Shown piece by piece: positions 36,101-44,725 of a stretch of 64,000 bases of DNA. This DNA comes from Acidobacteriaceae bacterium (lineage in GTDB: Bacteria; Acidobacteriota; Terriglobia; Terriglobales; Acidobacteriaceae): contig JANXUR010000050.1 of NCBI GenBank assembly GCA_025356095.1, forward strand, positions 1-64,000, in the 5' to 3' direction. Position 1 is the stretch's first letter. Every line of letters begins with the position of its first letter. The notes under the pieces were generated by a model. The model searched no databases. It saw only the letters and a program-made list of their open reading frames with translations, and was not told where the DNA came from. Both the position numbers and the translations under genes were made by a program.

Positions 36101-37051
36101 GTTGAAGACTACATCCGATGCAGTCGTAGCGTCGAGCACAGTGCTTCCATCTTGCACTGTGGCGAGAGTCCAGGTAGCGCCCGCGTCGGTGGAAAAGTAC
36201 AGGCCACGCACAGAAAGTCGGCCCAAGCCAGCAACTTGAGCGTTCGTCGCACTGCTTAACGCGGCCACGACTAGGTTTGGGTTGGCGGTACTAAACGCGA
36301 TCTTCGCGAAACCCAGGCCGAGAAAGGAATTGCCCGCCACATCTTGTGTAATCTGCGTCCAGTTGGCACCACCATCGGTGGAGCGCAGCAGCCCCAGGCC
36401 ATAGTAGGAGTCGAAGGAATCATTGGGTTCGCCGGTGCCTACCAGCACAATATTTCTGTCATCCGGCTTCACCGAGATTGCGCCCACGGCCAGCGAGGGT
36501 TGACCGTCTAGCAGGGGCGTCCAAACCACGGCAGCGGTGCTGGCGACGGCGGCGTTAGTGGATTTCCAGAGGCCACCTTGGGCTGCCCCGGCGTACACAG
36601 TATTGCCAGTGGCATCGTTAGGGTCTACGGCAAGAGCGCTGATGCGACCACTGACCAGGCCGAAGTCTTGCCGCAGAATTCCCGGATCAGAGATGAGAGG
36701 CGCCGGACCCAGACTGACCCAGTCAGAGATTCCGGCGTTAAAGAATGGCTGGGCGGCCCGGGGAGACACGACCGCAGGAAGGCCATGGCGCAAACGGTCG
36801 GCCCGCAGCGCAGCTTTTTGTTCCAAGGCTTTCTGCAGTAAACCCGCAGTGTTGGCATGCGCGGCGGTGCGACCGTGGCGGAACCAGCGCTGGCGCGCTT
36901 CAATTCCACCGCTGGCAGCGGCGTCTTGCGGAAGCTCCGTCCCCGTAGTCGAAGGCAGCGGAGGTGCCGCGCGCAGGGCAGCAGAGCACATAAAAACGCA
37001 GAATGCCAGGGCGAGCTTCAGCAAATCGCATTGTCTTCTTACCAGAATCAC
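33101..37051 (-). CDS. Large secreted BNR/sortilin-like propeller with Ig-like repeats
   Basis: The 1316-aa product starts at GTG with a signal peptide. Many Asp-box-type motifs (STDGGANWTQI, STDAGATWTLA, SNDGGASWTAL, SQNGGTSWAQY) mark a sortilin/BNR propeller over about residues 90-950. Three Ig-like repeats of about 100 residues follow, each with a GF-x-G-x-x-TLxC pattern. The C-terminus has two hydrophobic helices, a Cys followed by a Gly/Ser run (LAACGGGSSSGGGGGG) and a final short beta motif. It is probably surface-located or anchored. Convergent with the GH2 gene (41 bp). Function unknown; carbohydrate or adhesion roles are only guesses. Confidence 0.85.
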   Translation of the reverse strand: MILVRRQCDLLKLALAFCVFMCSAALRAAPPLPSTTGTELPQDAAASGGIEARQRWFRHGRTAAHANTAGLLQKALEQKAALRADRLRHGLPAVVSPRAAQPFFNAGISDWVSLGPAPLISDPGILRQDFGLVSGRISALAVDPNDATGNTVYAGAAQGGLWKSTNAAVASTAAVVWTPLLDGQPSLAVGAISVKPDDRNIVLVGTGEPNDSFDSYYGLGLLRSTDGGANWTQITQDVAGNSFLGLGFAKIAFSTANPNLVVAALSSATNAQVAGLGRLSVRGLYFSTDAGATWTLATVQDGSTVLDATTASDVVFNAVSGSFFAALRNHGFYSSSDGKTFTRLAVQPDNAVLGTAACPSTTSASCPMYRGALTVTPGRNELYTWFIDSARNEVNQGIYRSNDGGASWTALDPSGIDSCGDFDGNGQPDGCSTSAGSYNLYLSAIPNGATGTDVYAGSVNLYKCTVNNAAATDTANLCTSTPGITSTAGFINLTHVFGCGPDAKATTAHMHPSQHAAGFALKAGSDAILYFGNDGGVYRALSGLALNKGGVSTVCDNTLSGTNPIDSLNGTLGSVSELSGFAQDASDSTGFMTGLQGNGTGVVAQAYNQNPRFGTGPLSATTWTEIALPGADGGPVEIDPVNSNNWYQSFPFAQLNLCSVGDSPVLGCIEGSLNPVTSGTAPWFGELTQHFTPFVLDPQLSSNLLLGTCRVYRGAGNGGPFTAISPEFGGFTTGVCNVSGLNLVTSLDAGGFTTVNGSQTIFVGTTGAADMTVPSGRVFVSASSDSGSGAWIDVTGTINPGNFDVGSVLVDRVNDASGRTAYASIMGFLGHTGGHIWKTVDLGSTWTDITGNLMDVPVVSLALDPIDGSTLYAGTDVGVFVSQNGGTSWAQYATSLPNVPVTQLRTFNHGAVAELRASTYGRGLWSIPLIGVPKAGVTLSVPNPASLTLLRGGIGTAVITLTAVNGFTGAATLSCGSLPAGTTCAFAPATLTPGTSGTTSTLTVTTSAGTPLGTSHLSVAAAPSTPGAFVTQTQGLALTATATDFSFGTTSAATVSASGSTTIKFNLTSFLGFSGAITLSCPGAPMGITCGFTPNPATPPLNGTVAVTLTISAASTVAAGTTMFPLPIQGTSNGLTHSTSVAVTVNGPDYALSSAPQGSTTIVAGGSVSYVITQISANGFSGTVTLKCGALPALTTCTSTPIAAGQTTSTLKITTTAPIVASLKPTRSISVFAALWLPLLGISLFALRFGTRRWLQAGLLAGGLTLCMILAACGGGSSSGGGGGGSPGTPAGQYNVVVTGTSGTLSHSTTVTFTVQ

Positions 37052-37087
37052 TTTTTGAACCTCACTCGGATACCAACTACGCTGGCG

Positions 37088-38305
37088 TCAGCGCCGGAAG
37101 CGCCGCATGATATTTGAGATGCACGAAACAACATACTCCACATCGTCGCGGTGCAATCCCGGAAAAATCGGCAAAGACAGGATACGGTCATAAGCGGCCG
37201 TTGCAGCAGGAAAATCCTCCGGCTCGCTTCTGAACGCCTGCCGGTAATACTCATGTAAATGGAGAGGGAGGTAGTGGACGCTGTTTCCCACCCCTGCGGC
37301 GAGAAGGTGTTCGCTGAATTCGTCACGGCCGATGCGGAGTTGCGACAAATCGAGCTGCACTACGTGCATGTGCCAGGCATGACGGACGTTGGGAAATACA
37401 TAGGGGGCCGCGATTCCGGGTATGGGGCCGAGCAGCTCGGCGTACCAATCGGCGCAGCGCTGGCGTGCCCGCCATAAAGCTTCGCTGCGCTTGAGTTGCT
37501 GGATTCCGATGGTGGCCAAAATGTCGGACAGGTTGGCCTTGTAGCCGGGGGCCACCACTTCGTAGCGCCACCACCGCTTCACGCCAACAGCGGTCAGCAG
37601 GTCGCGACTAATCCCGTGGTTGGCCATCAAACGCATGCGCTTGGCTAGATCGGGATTGGTTGTGGTGACCATGCCACCCTCACCCGTGGTGATGGTTTTG
37701 TTGGCATAGAAAGAGAAGCAACTGACTTCACTGATGGCACCGACGCGCCGGCCATGGTAGAGCGCGGGCAACGCGTGAGCAGCGTCTTCCACCACGCGCA
37801 GGTGGTGGGCGCCTGCGATCTGGTGCAAGCGGTCGAGCTCGCAGGGTTGCCCCGCGTAATGCATCGGCATTACGGCCTTGCAGCGCGGCGTGATCCGCCT
37901 CTCCAGGTCGTCCATGTCCATGGTTAGGGTGTCGGGACGACAATCTACAAAGACCGGTTGTGCCCCGAGTTGCAGCACGACGGCGACAGCGGACGCGAAG
38001 GTCATGGTCGGGACCAGCACCTCGTCACCCGCAGCGACACCGAACGCTTCCAGCGCCAGCAGCAGACCGGCGGTCGCCGACGCGACCGCGATCGCGAAAG
38101 GGGCTTCGACGTACGCGCAGAAATCCCGTTCAAACTCTGCCACGCGCGGGCCAGAGGTCAGCCAGTCGGTGTTGAGGGTCTGGCGCACTGCTTCGCGCTC
38201 CTCCTCGCCCACGCTGGGGCGAAAGTAGGGCACTTGGCGACTGGGGAAAGGCTCCCCGGCGCTAGCTGGCGGCGGGGGTGCAGGATAATCAGACGGCAAG
38301 GGCAT
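37088..38305 (-). CDS. DegT/DnrJ/EryC1/StrS sugar aminotransferase
   Basis: This PLP enzyme aminates a keto-sugar nucleotide during synthesis of amino-sugar parts of surface glycans. The 405-aa product has a proline-rich leader, then the family core: NTDWLTSGPRVAEFE, the aromatic stacking and PLP region VVEDAAHALPALY, and the PLP Lys in SFYANKTITTGEGGM. The ATG has GGAGG 4-5 nt upstream. The gene begins 17 bp inside the epimerase gene, so the two are translationally coupled. Substrate unknown. Confidence 0.92.
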   Translation of the reverse strand: MPLPSDYPAPPPPASAGEPFPSRQVPYFRPSVGEEEREAVRQTLNTDWLTSGPRVAEFERDFCAYVEAPFAIAVASATAGLLLALEAFGVAAGDEVLVPTMTFASAVAVVLQLGAQPVFVDCRPDTLTMDMDDLERRITPRCKAVMPMHYAGQPCELDRLHQIAGAHHLRVVEDAAHALPALYHGRRVGAISEVSCFSFYANKTITTGEGGMVTTTNPDLAKRMRLMANHGISRDLLTAVGVKRWWRYEVVAPGYKANLSDILATIGIQQLKRSEALWRARQRCADWYAELLGPIPGIAAPYVFPNVRHAWHMHVVQLDLSQLRIGRDEFSEHLLAAGVGNSVHYLPLHLHEYYRQAFRSEPEDFPAATAAYDRILSLPIFPGLHRDDVEYVVSCISNIMRRFRR

Positions 38306-39338
38306 TCGCCTCCGGGGCCGCCATAAGGCGCTTGAGCCATGGTTCGTTATAGAAACGCAAGTCAGTCTCGGGCGCAGAGCCAAAGTCGCCCGCTACCAGC
38401 GCATCCCATAAGGAAAGAGCAGCATCGCGAACAGTGCGTCTGGCGCGGTAGCCCGTCATCCGGTATAGCTTTTCGGAGCTGGCACGGTAACTGCGTCCCC
38501 CGTCGTTCTGGTTCAGAGCACGCACCACCTCGATCTTGGCACCGCGCTCTTCACGCAGAGTTGAGGCCACCAGATGCGCGAGCGCCGGAATGGTGCGGTT
38601 CTCACCGGCTACATTCACAATCTGGTTGCGAACCCGCGCCGAGGGCTGCGCGAGCAGCGTCAGGTAAGCCTCCACGGCATCACTCAAGTGGAGCATGGGA
38701 CGGCAATGGTTGGCGCTGCCATAAATGCTGATGACGCCCGAGCGCCAGGCGTCGCAGGTAATGCTGTTGGCCACCAGATCAAACCGCATGCGCGGTGCCG
38801 CGCCCATGATCGTCCCCTTGCGCAGCAGGACGGGACAAAATTCAGGACAAGCTTGAGCAGCCGCCAACAGAGATGCCTCCGCCTCGTACTTGGTTTGGGC
38901 GTAGAGGCCGAGGGGTATGACTCCTACCTCCTCTTGCGCCAGAAGCGATCCGGGCGATGCAGGAGGCCCGGCCGCGTATAACGAACAGGATGAAGCGAAA
39001 AGGCAGCGAATCTCACGCTGCTCGTGTGCAGCAACCTGCGCCATGACATCAGCCAGTCGGGTTGTCGCGGTCACATTGCTGCGCAGACATTCCGCAGGTG
39101 CGAGGTTTGCACTGGCATCGTTGGAGAATCCAGCCAGATGAATTACCGCACTTACGTCGCGCAGCCACGCTGGTTCGACGTCCAATACATCCTGCTGCAC
39201 AACGTGCAGCCGTGGATGAGCGGGAAGACTCCGCTCGAACCAAAGCAAGTCCACAACGCGGACAGATTCACCAGCATTGAGCAGTGCAGGGACTAGGGCG
39301 CTGCCGACATAGCCTGCCCCACCGGTGACGAGAATCAT
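38289..39338 (-). CDS. NAD-dependent epimerase/dehydratase
   Basis: The 349-aa extended SDR protein acts on nucleotide-sugars. The N-terminal GGAGYVGS motif binds NAD, SSCSLY and YAQTK supply the Ser/Tyr/Lys active site, and HLSDAVEAY is a typical sugar-binding segment. The start ATG has AGGAGGG about 10 nt upstream. It overlaps the aminotransferase gene. The two together could make an amino-sugar donor, but no glycosyltransferase or polysaccharide genes follow. Confidence 0.9.
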   Translation of the reverse strand: MILVTGGAGYVGSALVPALLNAGESVRVVDLLWFERSLPAHPRLHVVQQDVLDVEPAWLRDVSAVIHLAGFSNDASANLAPAECLRSNVTATTRLADVMAQVAAHEQREIRCLFASSCSLYAAGPPASPGSLLAQEEVGVIPLGLYAQTKYEAEASLLAAAQACPEFCPVLLRKGTIMGAAPRMRFDLVANSITCDAWRSGVISIYGSANHCRPMLHLSDAVEAYLTLLAQPSARVRNQIVNVAGENRTIPALAHLVASTLREERGAKIEVVRALNQNDGGRSYRASSEKLYRMTGYRARRTVRDAALSLWDALVAGDFGSAPETDLRFYNEPWLKRLMAAPEANALAV

Positions 39339-39551
39339 TGGTGTAAACCCTCCTGATAGTCTGCGGCGGCAAGCAGGTAGTAATCCGGGAAATGAGCGTG
39401 ATCGAGCGAGCACACGCTTGGGGAATCCGCAGCAAATTGCGCCCGGGGAAGGCGACTATTCCGCTGCGGCTGAGTAGCCACTTATACTCATTTAGACTCT
39501 GACAGTATTCGTTCGGTTCGTCAACTGCAAATTCGAAAAATTTGCGAACCG

Positions 39552-39592
39552 GCAAAACGCCCCGCCTAGCGGGACTAGGCAGGGCGTTTTGC
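39552..39592. terminator. Bidirectional terminator-like hairpin
   Basis: GCAAAACGCCC and GGGCGTTTTGC form a perfect 11-bp outer stem with an inner CCTAG/CTAGG step. The A-run and T-run give a T-tract in both directions. It lies 18 bp after the stop of the small secreted protein gene, which it should terminate. Confidence 0.85.
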
Positions 39593-39609
39593 AACTGCCG
39601 AATTCGGGC

Positions 39610-40074
39610 TTACTGCTTGTCGAACATTTGGGTGCTGGTGACTTTCTTGCCGTTCAGCATGGCGGAGGCGGTCAGGGTGCGGCTCTTGCCGTCGGCAGCA
39701 ACCACAATCTTGCCAGTGGCGGCGGCCTTGCCCATCTTCTTGTTTTCGAGCGTCAGGGTGTGATCATTCACCAGTTTGTAGGAGCGGCTGTCGGCGGTTG
39801 GGTCGCCGGTCAGCGGGTAGTCTTTTCCGTCGAACTTGCCAGTCCATTCAGTCTGCATGGGCTTGCCGTCGCCGCTAATGCCCTCAGTAGTGACTTTGAC
39901 CATGCCATCGGCTGCGGCGGCATAGGTGACGGTACTGTTCTTCATCATGCCTACGGCCAGCTTGGACTTGGCCTCGTTCAACTTCCACGTACCCATCTGC
40001 GGGCTCTGGGCAAAGCTCAACGAGAGTCCAACCACGCATAGCGCTAGCGTCAAAGCGATATTTCTTGTTTTCAT
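39610..40074 (-). CDS. Small secreted beta-rich protein (154 aa)
   Basis: The product has a signal peptide (MKTRNIALTLALCVVGLSLSFA) and a mature part of about 130 residues. WKLNEAKSKL near the start and evenly spaced strands suggest a lipocalin-like or beta-barrel fold, which is common among short secreted proteins of Acidobacteriota. No catalytic motif is seen. AGGAG lies 8 nt before the ATG. It is a single-gene unit with its own terminator. The function is unknown. Confidence 0.8.
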   Translation of the reverse strand: MKTRNIALTLALCVVGLSLSFAQSPQMGTWKLNEAKSKLAVGMMKNSTVTYAAAADGMVKVTTEGISGDGKPMQTEWTGKFDGKDYPLTGDPTADSRSYKLVNDHTLTLENKKMGKAAATGKIVVAADGKSRTLTASAMLNGKKVTSTQMFDKQ

Positions 40075-40329
40075 AATCGTCTCCTGATTTCAATTACGGG
40101 GTATGGAACTGCACTGTGGTGCGGGGTAAGTGTATGCCTAGTAGGGGGGGTGGGCAACAGGAATCTGTCGGTGTGTAACTGGGCGACCCTCGAGGCTAGC
40201 GGCGCCTCGGAGCAGGTGTGATGGCGGGCACTGGCGTATTCGCGCTGCCTGTTCTATCCTCGTTCGGGCTTTGAAAGCTTGCCGACAGTAATCCCTATGC
40301 CCCGGCAACGTCTTCATACGGAGGAAGTT

Positions 40330-41970
40330 ATGGCGCAAGCAAAGTCGGTTCAAGAGATTGCTGCAAAGTTGGGAATCAAGGAAGAGTTCTTGGAACCGCG
40401 TGGCTCTGGCATGGCGAAGTTGCGGTTGCAACTGCTCGAGGAAGCTCGTCCCGCGACGCAACGCAAGCTGATATTAGTTACGGCGATGAACTCGACTGCC
40501 AGCGGCGAAGGTAAGACCGTTACCTCCATTGGCTTGGCACAAGGTCTTGAATACATCGGGAAGAAGAGCGTTGTGGCATTGCGCGAACCCTCGCTGGGCC
40601 CAGTTTTCGGACTCAAAGGGGGCGCCACTGGCGGTGGCATGGCCACGGTGTTTCCTCCGGAAAAAATCAATTTGCACTTTACCGGCGACTTTCACGCGAT
40701 TACTTCTGCGCACAACCTGCTGGCAGCGATGCTGGATGCCTCTATCCACAACGCCAATCCGTTGCGTATTGATGTGAATCAGGTGATGTGGCCGCGGACC
40801 ATGGATATGAACGACCGGTCTTTGCGGAGCATCGTGGTGGGCTTAGGTGGACGGACCAACGGCCCGGCACGCGAGTCGCGTTTTGTCATCACAGCTGCGT
40901 CGGAAGTGATGGCGATTTTGGCGCTGGCTAACAGTCGCGCCGACCTGCGCACAAGGTTAGGTCGCATTGTGGTGGCCTTCAATGTGGAGGGCAAGCCTGT
41001 GACGGCAGCCGACCTGCAAGCAACCGGTGCCATGATGACGTTGCTCAGTGAGGCTATTCTGCCGAATCTTGTCCAGACCACCGAAGGTACGCCAGCCATC
41101 GTCCACTGCGGGCCATTTGCGAACATCGCGCATGGAACCAGCAGCGTACTGGCCCAGCGCATGGGCTTACATCTGGCGGACTATGTAGTCAATGAGACCG
41201 GTTTTGGCTCTGATTTGGGCTGCGAGAAGTATTTGGATATCGTGATGCCCGCGACCGGGATCACGCCCTCTGCCGTGGTGGTCATCGCTTCCACACGTTC
41301 GATTTTGCGCCATGGCGGAACCATGCCAGAGGATTGGAGCATCAGTCAGAAATTTGACGAAGGCTTCAAGAACCTGGGCACCCACCTCGAAAATCTGCGC
41401 AAGTTCAACATTCCGGTGGTAGTGGCTATCAACCGCTTTACCAATGACACCGGCGAGCAGTTGCAGACGATACAGGACTTCTGCAAGAGCATGGGTGTGG
41501 AAAGCGCGGTTTCGGAATGTTTCGCCAAGGGCGCGCCCGGCGGCGCAGATTTGGCCGAAAAGGTGGTCTCAGCGACGAATACGCCCGCATCTCCGAATTC
41601 GCTCTATTCGTCCGATATGCCGCTTGTACAGAAGATCGAAACTGTGGCCAAAGAGATCTATCGTGCTGGCAACGTAGTGTTCGAATCTGCGGCTAAGAAG
41701 AAGCTGGAGCGCTTTACCGACCTTGGCTACGGCAACCTGCCCGTTTGCATGGCCAAGACGCAGTACTCCATCACCGACAAGGCGGAGATTCTGGGTGCGC
41801 CCCGCGGGTGGACCCTTAAAGTAAGCGACATCAACCTTTCGGCGGGTGCAGGGTTTGTGGTTGCCATACTTGGCGAAATGATGCTGATGCCCGGTCTCGG
41901 CAAGGTTCCACAAGCCACCAAGATTGACGTGGACGACGCTACGGGCGTGATCAGCGGCATGTTGGGATAA
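40330..41970 (+). CDS. fhs: Formate-tetrahydrofolate ligase
   Basis: The enzyme makes 10-formyl-THF from formate, THF and ATP in cytoplasmic one-carbon metabolism. The 546-aa product has the ATP-binding segment SGEGKTVTSIGLAQGL, the REPSLGPVFGLKGGATGGG motif, and FTGDFHAITSAHNLLAA. VNETGFGSDLGCEKY, PVVVAINRFTNDT and the C-terminal AGAGFVVAILGEMM also match the family. The ATG has GGAGGAAG upstream; further upstream ATG/TTG codons are unsupported. The gene stands alone, followed by a hairpin terminator. Confidence 0.97.
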   Translation: MAQAKSVQEIAAKLGIKEEFLEPRGSGMAKLRLQLLEEARPATQRKLILVTAMNSTASGEGKTVTSIGLAQGLEYIGKKSVVALREPSLGPVFGLKGGATGGGMATVFPPEKINLHFTGDFHAITSAHNLLAAMLDASIHNANPLRIDVNQVMWPRTMDMNDRSLRSIVVGLGGRTNGPARESRFVITAASEVMAILALANSRADLRTRLGRIVVAFNVEGKPVTAADLQATGAMMTLLSEAILPNLVQTTEGTPAIVHCGPFANIAHGTSSVLAQRMGLHLADYVVNETGFGSDLGCEKYLDIVMPATGITPSAVVVIASTRSILRHGGTMPEDWSISQKFDEGFKNLGTHLENLRKFNIPVVVAINRFTNDTGEQLQTIQDFCKSMGVESAVSECFAKGAPGGADLAEKVVSATNTPASPNSLYSSDMPLVQKIETVAKEIYRAGNVVFESAAKKKLERFTDLGYGNLPVCMAKTQYSITDKAEILGAPRGWTLKVSDINLSAGAGFVVAILGEMMLMPGLGKVPQATKIDVDDATGVISGMLG

Positions 41971-41987
41971 GTACCATCGTTTCGCTA

Positions 41988-42019
41988 GCAGGGCTAACCG
42001 TTCGGTTGGCCCTGCGTTT
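41988..42019 (+). terminator. Terminator-like hairpin after fhs
   Basis: GCAGGGCTAACC and GGTTGGCCCTGC form a 12-bp stem with one G-T pair and a GTTC loop, followed by a short GTTTG. It lies 18 bp after the fhs stop. The T-tract is weak. Confidence 0.6.
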
Positions 42020-42278
42020 GCCGCTGCTGGCGAGGCACCGCTTAGCAGGGCTACATCCTCTTCGCCGCATTCCTCTGCATCTGATTGATTTGCAATCATT
42101 TGGTGTATTTTCCTGCCTCTCTGCAATGTCTGCCATTCCCGCTTGGCCCTCGGTTTGTACTTTCTGTGTTGCCGGGTGCCGCGTCCCCCTTGATGTGCGC
42201 CCCTGCGGCCTCGGTGTCGAAAAATTCTTAGCCCCAAAGCTCCCCAATCCAAGGCGGAGCGAAGGAAGGTTGCGCCAA

Positions 42279-42632
42279 ATGACAACGTCCCGCCCCGTCT
42301 CCGAAGTTCGCAAAGGTATCGTTTCCCAATCCTCAACTTCAGGAGCTTTAGGGTCCAGAGAACGCTCCACACTTCGCGGCGAGCCAGCTTCGAACTCCCT
42401 GCCAGTTCAGAATCCGAAGCCCCTGTCGCTACAGCGAAGCCAGGTATCGCAGGCACGGTTGCCGGATGCCGTTGCAACAGAAACTTCGACCACCTCCGAG
42501 CACCTGCTTTTATTGCGGCGAGTGCAAGTGGAAAGAATCGGAAGCGGCCTAGCAAAGTGGGTATTCGCCACCTCCTTGCTGCTGGCTGCAGCCGCCACGG
42601 TCGCCATGTTGCTGATGCTGATTTCCCGCTGA
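42279..42632 (+). CDS. Small tail-anchored membrane protein (117 aa)
   Basis: The frame starts at MTTSRPVSEVRKG with AAGGAAGG about 10 nt upstream. About 90 polar residues are followed by one C-terminal membrane helix (WVFATSLLLAAAATVAMLLM) that ends two residues later. The arrangement is that of a tail-anchored protein. I recognise no family. The codon use is unremarkable. A competing minus-strand frame covers the same bases; the ribosome-binding site and helix favour the plus strand, so this is a moderate call. Confidence 0.5.
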   Translation: MTTSRPVSEVRKGIVSQSSTSGALGSRERSTLRGEPASNSLPVQNPKPLSLQRSQVSQARLPDAVATETSTTSEHLLLLRRVQVERIGSGLAKWVFATSLLLAAAATVAMLLMLISR

Positions 42633-43109
42633 CTCGGTTCACCCGCGAGGGCGGACGGAGTGCATCCATCCTGCGTCGTCGTCATGTAGATAGCAGGTTC
42701 CTTCGTCAGGTCAAGCGCAAGGGCGACGAAAAGAAGTATGGCGGGCGCTTTCCACTGAGTCGCGTGGCGTTTGGTGAGGAATGGGGCGGCAAGTTGGAGT
42801 TGTAGGCCGCAAGGTGGGGGCGTAGTCGCCCCAGTTCACTTGTGAGTACAATCGGTTTTCTCCACAGGATTGTATCTCGGGCGGGCCGCTTCTACCGCGC
42901 AAACGAACCCTCTTCACCCCCTAGCGCGCTCCGCTCCCGGCTGGCAAAATCGTAGTCAACGTCGTGGGAATCGCGCTTCTTGGGGGAGCGAGAAAACCAC
43001 GAATTTCAAAAAGGGGCGAGGCCAGATCCGGCTTCGCCCCTGTTTTCTTCGGGGCAAAGCCCAGTTGCCGTTGCCCATCAAACTCCGCGAATGGCTAGAA
43101 TTGAGCCCA
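42633..43109. other. Intergenic region with two hairpins before the photolyase gene
   Basis: No convincing gene in these 477 bp. There is a GGGGCG/CGCCCC hairpin at 42817-42832 and a terminator-like stem at 43013-43048. The promoter of the photolyase gene should lie beyond 43048. Confidence 0.5.
43013..43048 (+). terminator. Rho-independent terminator-like hairpin
   Basis: A 12-bp stem AGGGGCGAGGCC / GGCTTCGCCCCT (one G-T pair) with a 6-nt loop is followed by GTTTTC and preceded by AAAA. It ends some plus-strand transcript before the photolyase gene and could act as an attenuator for it. Confidence 0.75.
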
Positions 43110-44621
43110 ATGCCACCGACCTTAAACCGAGTTCCTAGCCTCCGCATCCGCGCCTGCAATCAAGCTCCTATGAACCACGGCGCCGACTATGTGCTCTATT
43201 GGATGATTGCCAACCGGCGGCTGGGTTGGAACTATAGCCTCGACCGGGCGCTGGAGCATTGCCAGCAACTGGGCAAGCCTCTGGTGATTCTGGAGGCGCT
43301 CCGCTGCGACTACCCATGGGCCAGCGACCGCATTCACCGGTTTGTGATCCAGGGGATGGCGGAAAAAGCCGAACGACTGGGCGTGGTGGGGGGGGGCGAG
43401 ATCACCTATTATCCCTACGTCGAGCCCACGCGCGGGGCGGGCAAGGGGCTGCTGTCGGCGTTGACCAAGCAGGCTTGCGTGGTGGTAACGGACGACTTTC
43501 CCTGCTTCTTTCTGCCGCAAATGGTTGCGGCTGCTGCGCGCAAGTTGAAGGTGCGGCTGGAGGCGGTGGATTCGAACGGTTTGCTGCCGATGCGAGCGGC
43601 AGAGCAGGTTTTCTCCCGGGCCTTTGATTTTCGGCGCTTTTTGCAGAAAGCCCTACCGCAGCATCTGGGCGATGCGCCTCAGGCCGATCCCCTGTACAAG
43701 GCGGGGATTGCCGCCGCTGTCGAAATTCCGCACGAAATTGTAAGCCGGTGGCCAACTGCCCCCGGCGAGTTACTGCGATGTGAGCCTGCCGAACTGGCGC
43801 GGCTACCGATTGACCACAGCGTAGGCGCAGTGCCGACTCACGGGGGCGAGGCGGAGGCGCAGGCCCTGCTGGGCGAGTTTCTCAACGTCAAACTAGGACG
43901 CTACGGAGAGGATCGCAATCAGCCAGAACAAGACGCCACCAGCCAGCTTTCTCCATACCTGCATTTTGGGTTTATTGCATCGCACGAAATATTTTCCGCG
44001 CTGGTGCAGCGCGAAAAGTGGACACCCGAGAGGCTTGGGTTGAAGGTAAATGGGAGCCGTGAGGGTTGGTGGGGGATGTCGCCGGCAGCCGAGGCTTGGG
44101 TGGATCAATTTGTCACTTGGCGGGAACTGGGCTACAACTTTTGCTGGCAGCGCGAGGACTATGATCAATACGAGTCGCTGCCCGAATGGGTGCGCCGTAC
44201 GCTGGCCGAGCATGCGTCAGATGATCGGCCGCATCTGTATGAATTGGAACAGTTTGAACGAGCGGAAACACACGATGAGTTGTGGAACTGCGCCCAGCGG
44301 CAACTGGTGAGGGAAGGCCAGATGCACAATTATTTGAGGATGCTGTGGGGCAAGAAGATTCTGGAGTGGTCGCGGACGCCGGAACAGGCTGCTGCGGTGA
44401 TGATCGAGCTCAACAACAAGTATGCGCTCGATGGGCGGAACCCCAACTCTTATAGCGGCATTTTCTGGTGTTTGGGCCGGTATGACCGCCCGTGGGCGCC
44501 GGAACGTGAGATCTTTGGCATGATTCGGTATATGAGTTCCGAAAACACGGCTCGCAAACTGCATGTGAAGAGCTATCTGAATCGATACGCGGTCGAGGCG
44601 CCGGCAGGGCTCTTTACTTAA
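43110..44621 (+). CDS. Class II CPD DNA photolyase
   Basis: The FAD enzyme splits cyclobutane pyrimidine dimers with blue light. The 503-aa product has the class II features: an N-terminal antenna domain beginning YVLYWMIANRRLGWNYSLD. Also present are WRELGYNFCWQREDYDQYES, then MHNYLRMLWGKKILEW, NNKYALDGRNPNSYSG and IFWCLGRYDRPW in the FAD-binding part. The start ATG has no strong ribosome-binding site; the frame stays open upstream, but the extra residues look non-coding. It stands as its own transcription unit downstream of a terminator. Confidence 0.95.
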   Translation: MPPTLNRVPSLRIRACNQAPMNHGADYVLYWMIANRRLGWNYSLDRALEHCQQLGKPLVILEALRCDYPWASDRIHRFVIQGMAEKAERLGVVGGGEITYYPYVEPTRGAGKGLLSALTKQACVVVTDDFPCFFLPQMVAAAARKLKVRLEAVDSNGLLPMRAAEQVFSRAFDFRRFLQKALPQHLGDAPQADPLYKAGIAAAVEIPHEIVSRWPTAPGELLRCEPAELARLPIDHSVGAVPTHGGEAEAQALLGEFLNVKLGRYGEDRNQPEQDATSQLSPYLHFGFIASHEIFSALVQREKWTPERLGLKVNGSREGWWGMSPAAEAWVDQFVTWRELGYNFCWQREDYDQYESLPEWVRRTLAEHASDDRPHLYELEQFERAETHDELWNCAQRQLVREGQMHNYLRMLWGKKILEWSRTPEQAAAVMIELNNKYALDGRNPNSYSGIFWCLGRYDRPWAPEREIFGMIRYMSSENTARKLHVKSYLNRYAVEAPAGLFT

Positions 44622-44725
44622 GAGGGTTTGATAATAAGCGTGGCCGGTGAGGCAGTTTGTGCATAGAATGAAATGTCAACCTCCGCTACGATTGCAACTC
44701 AGCGGTAGAATGAGCGTCAACGCCT

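Noticed and set aside
42082-42098. FNR-box-like palindrome TGATTG-ATTTG-CAATCA
   Set aside because: The half-sites are separated by the wrong distance for TTGAT-N4-ATCAA, and it lies downstream of fhs and far from the Crp/Fnr gene targets.
41569-42669. 366-aa minus-strand frame over the fhs end and the spacer
   Set aside because: It overlaps the conserved C-terminus of fhs and is Arg/Ala/Gly-rich without motifs; the terminator and the small plus-strand gene explain the region better.
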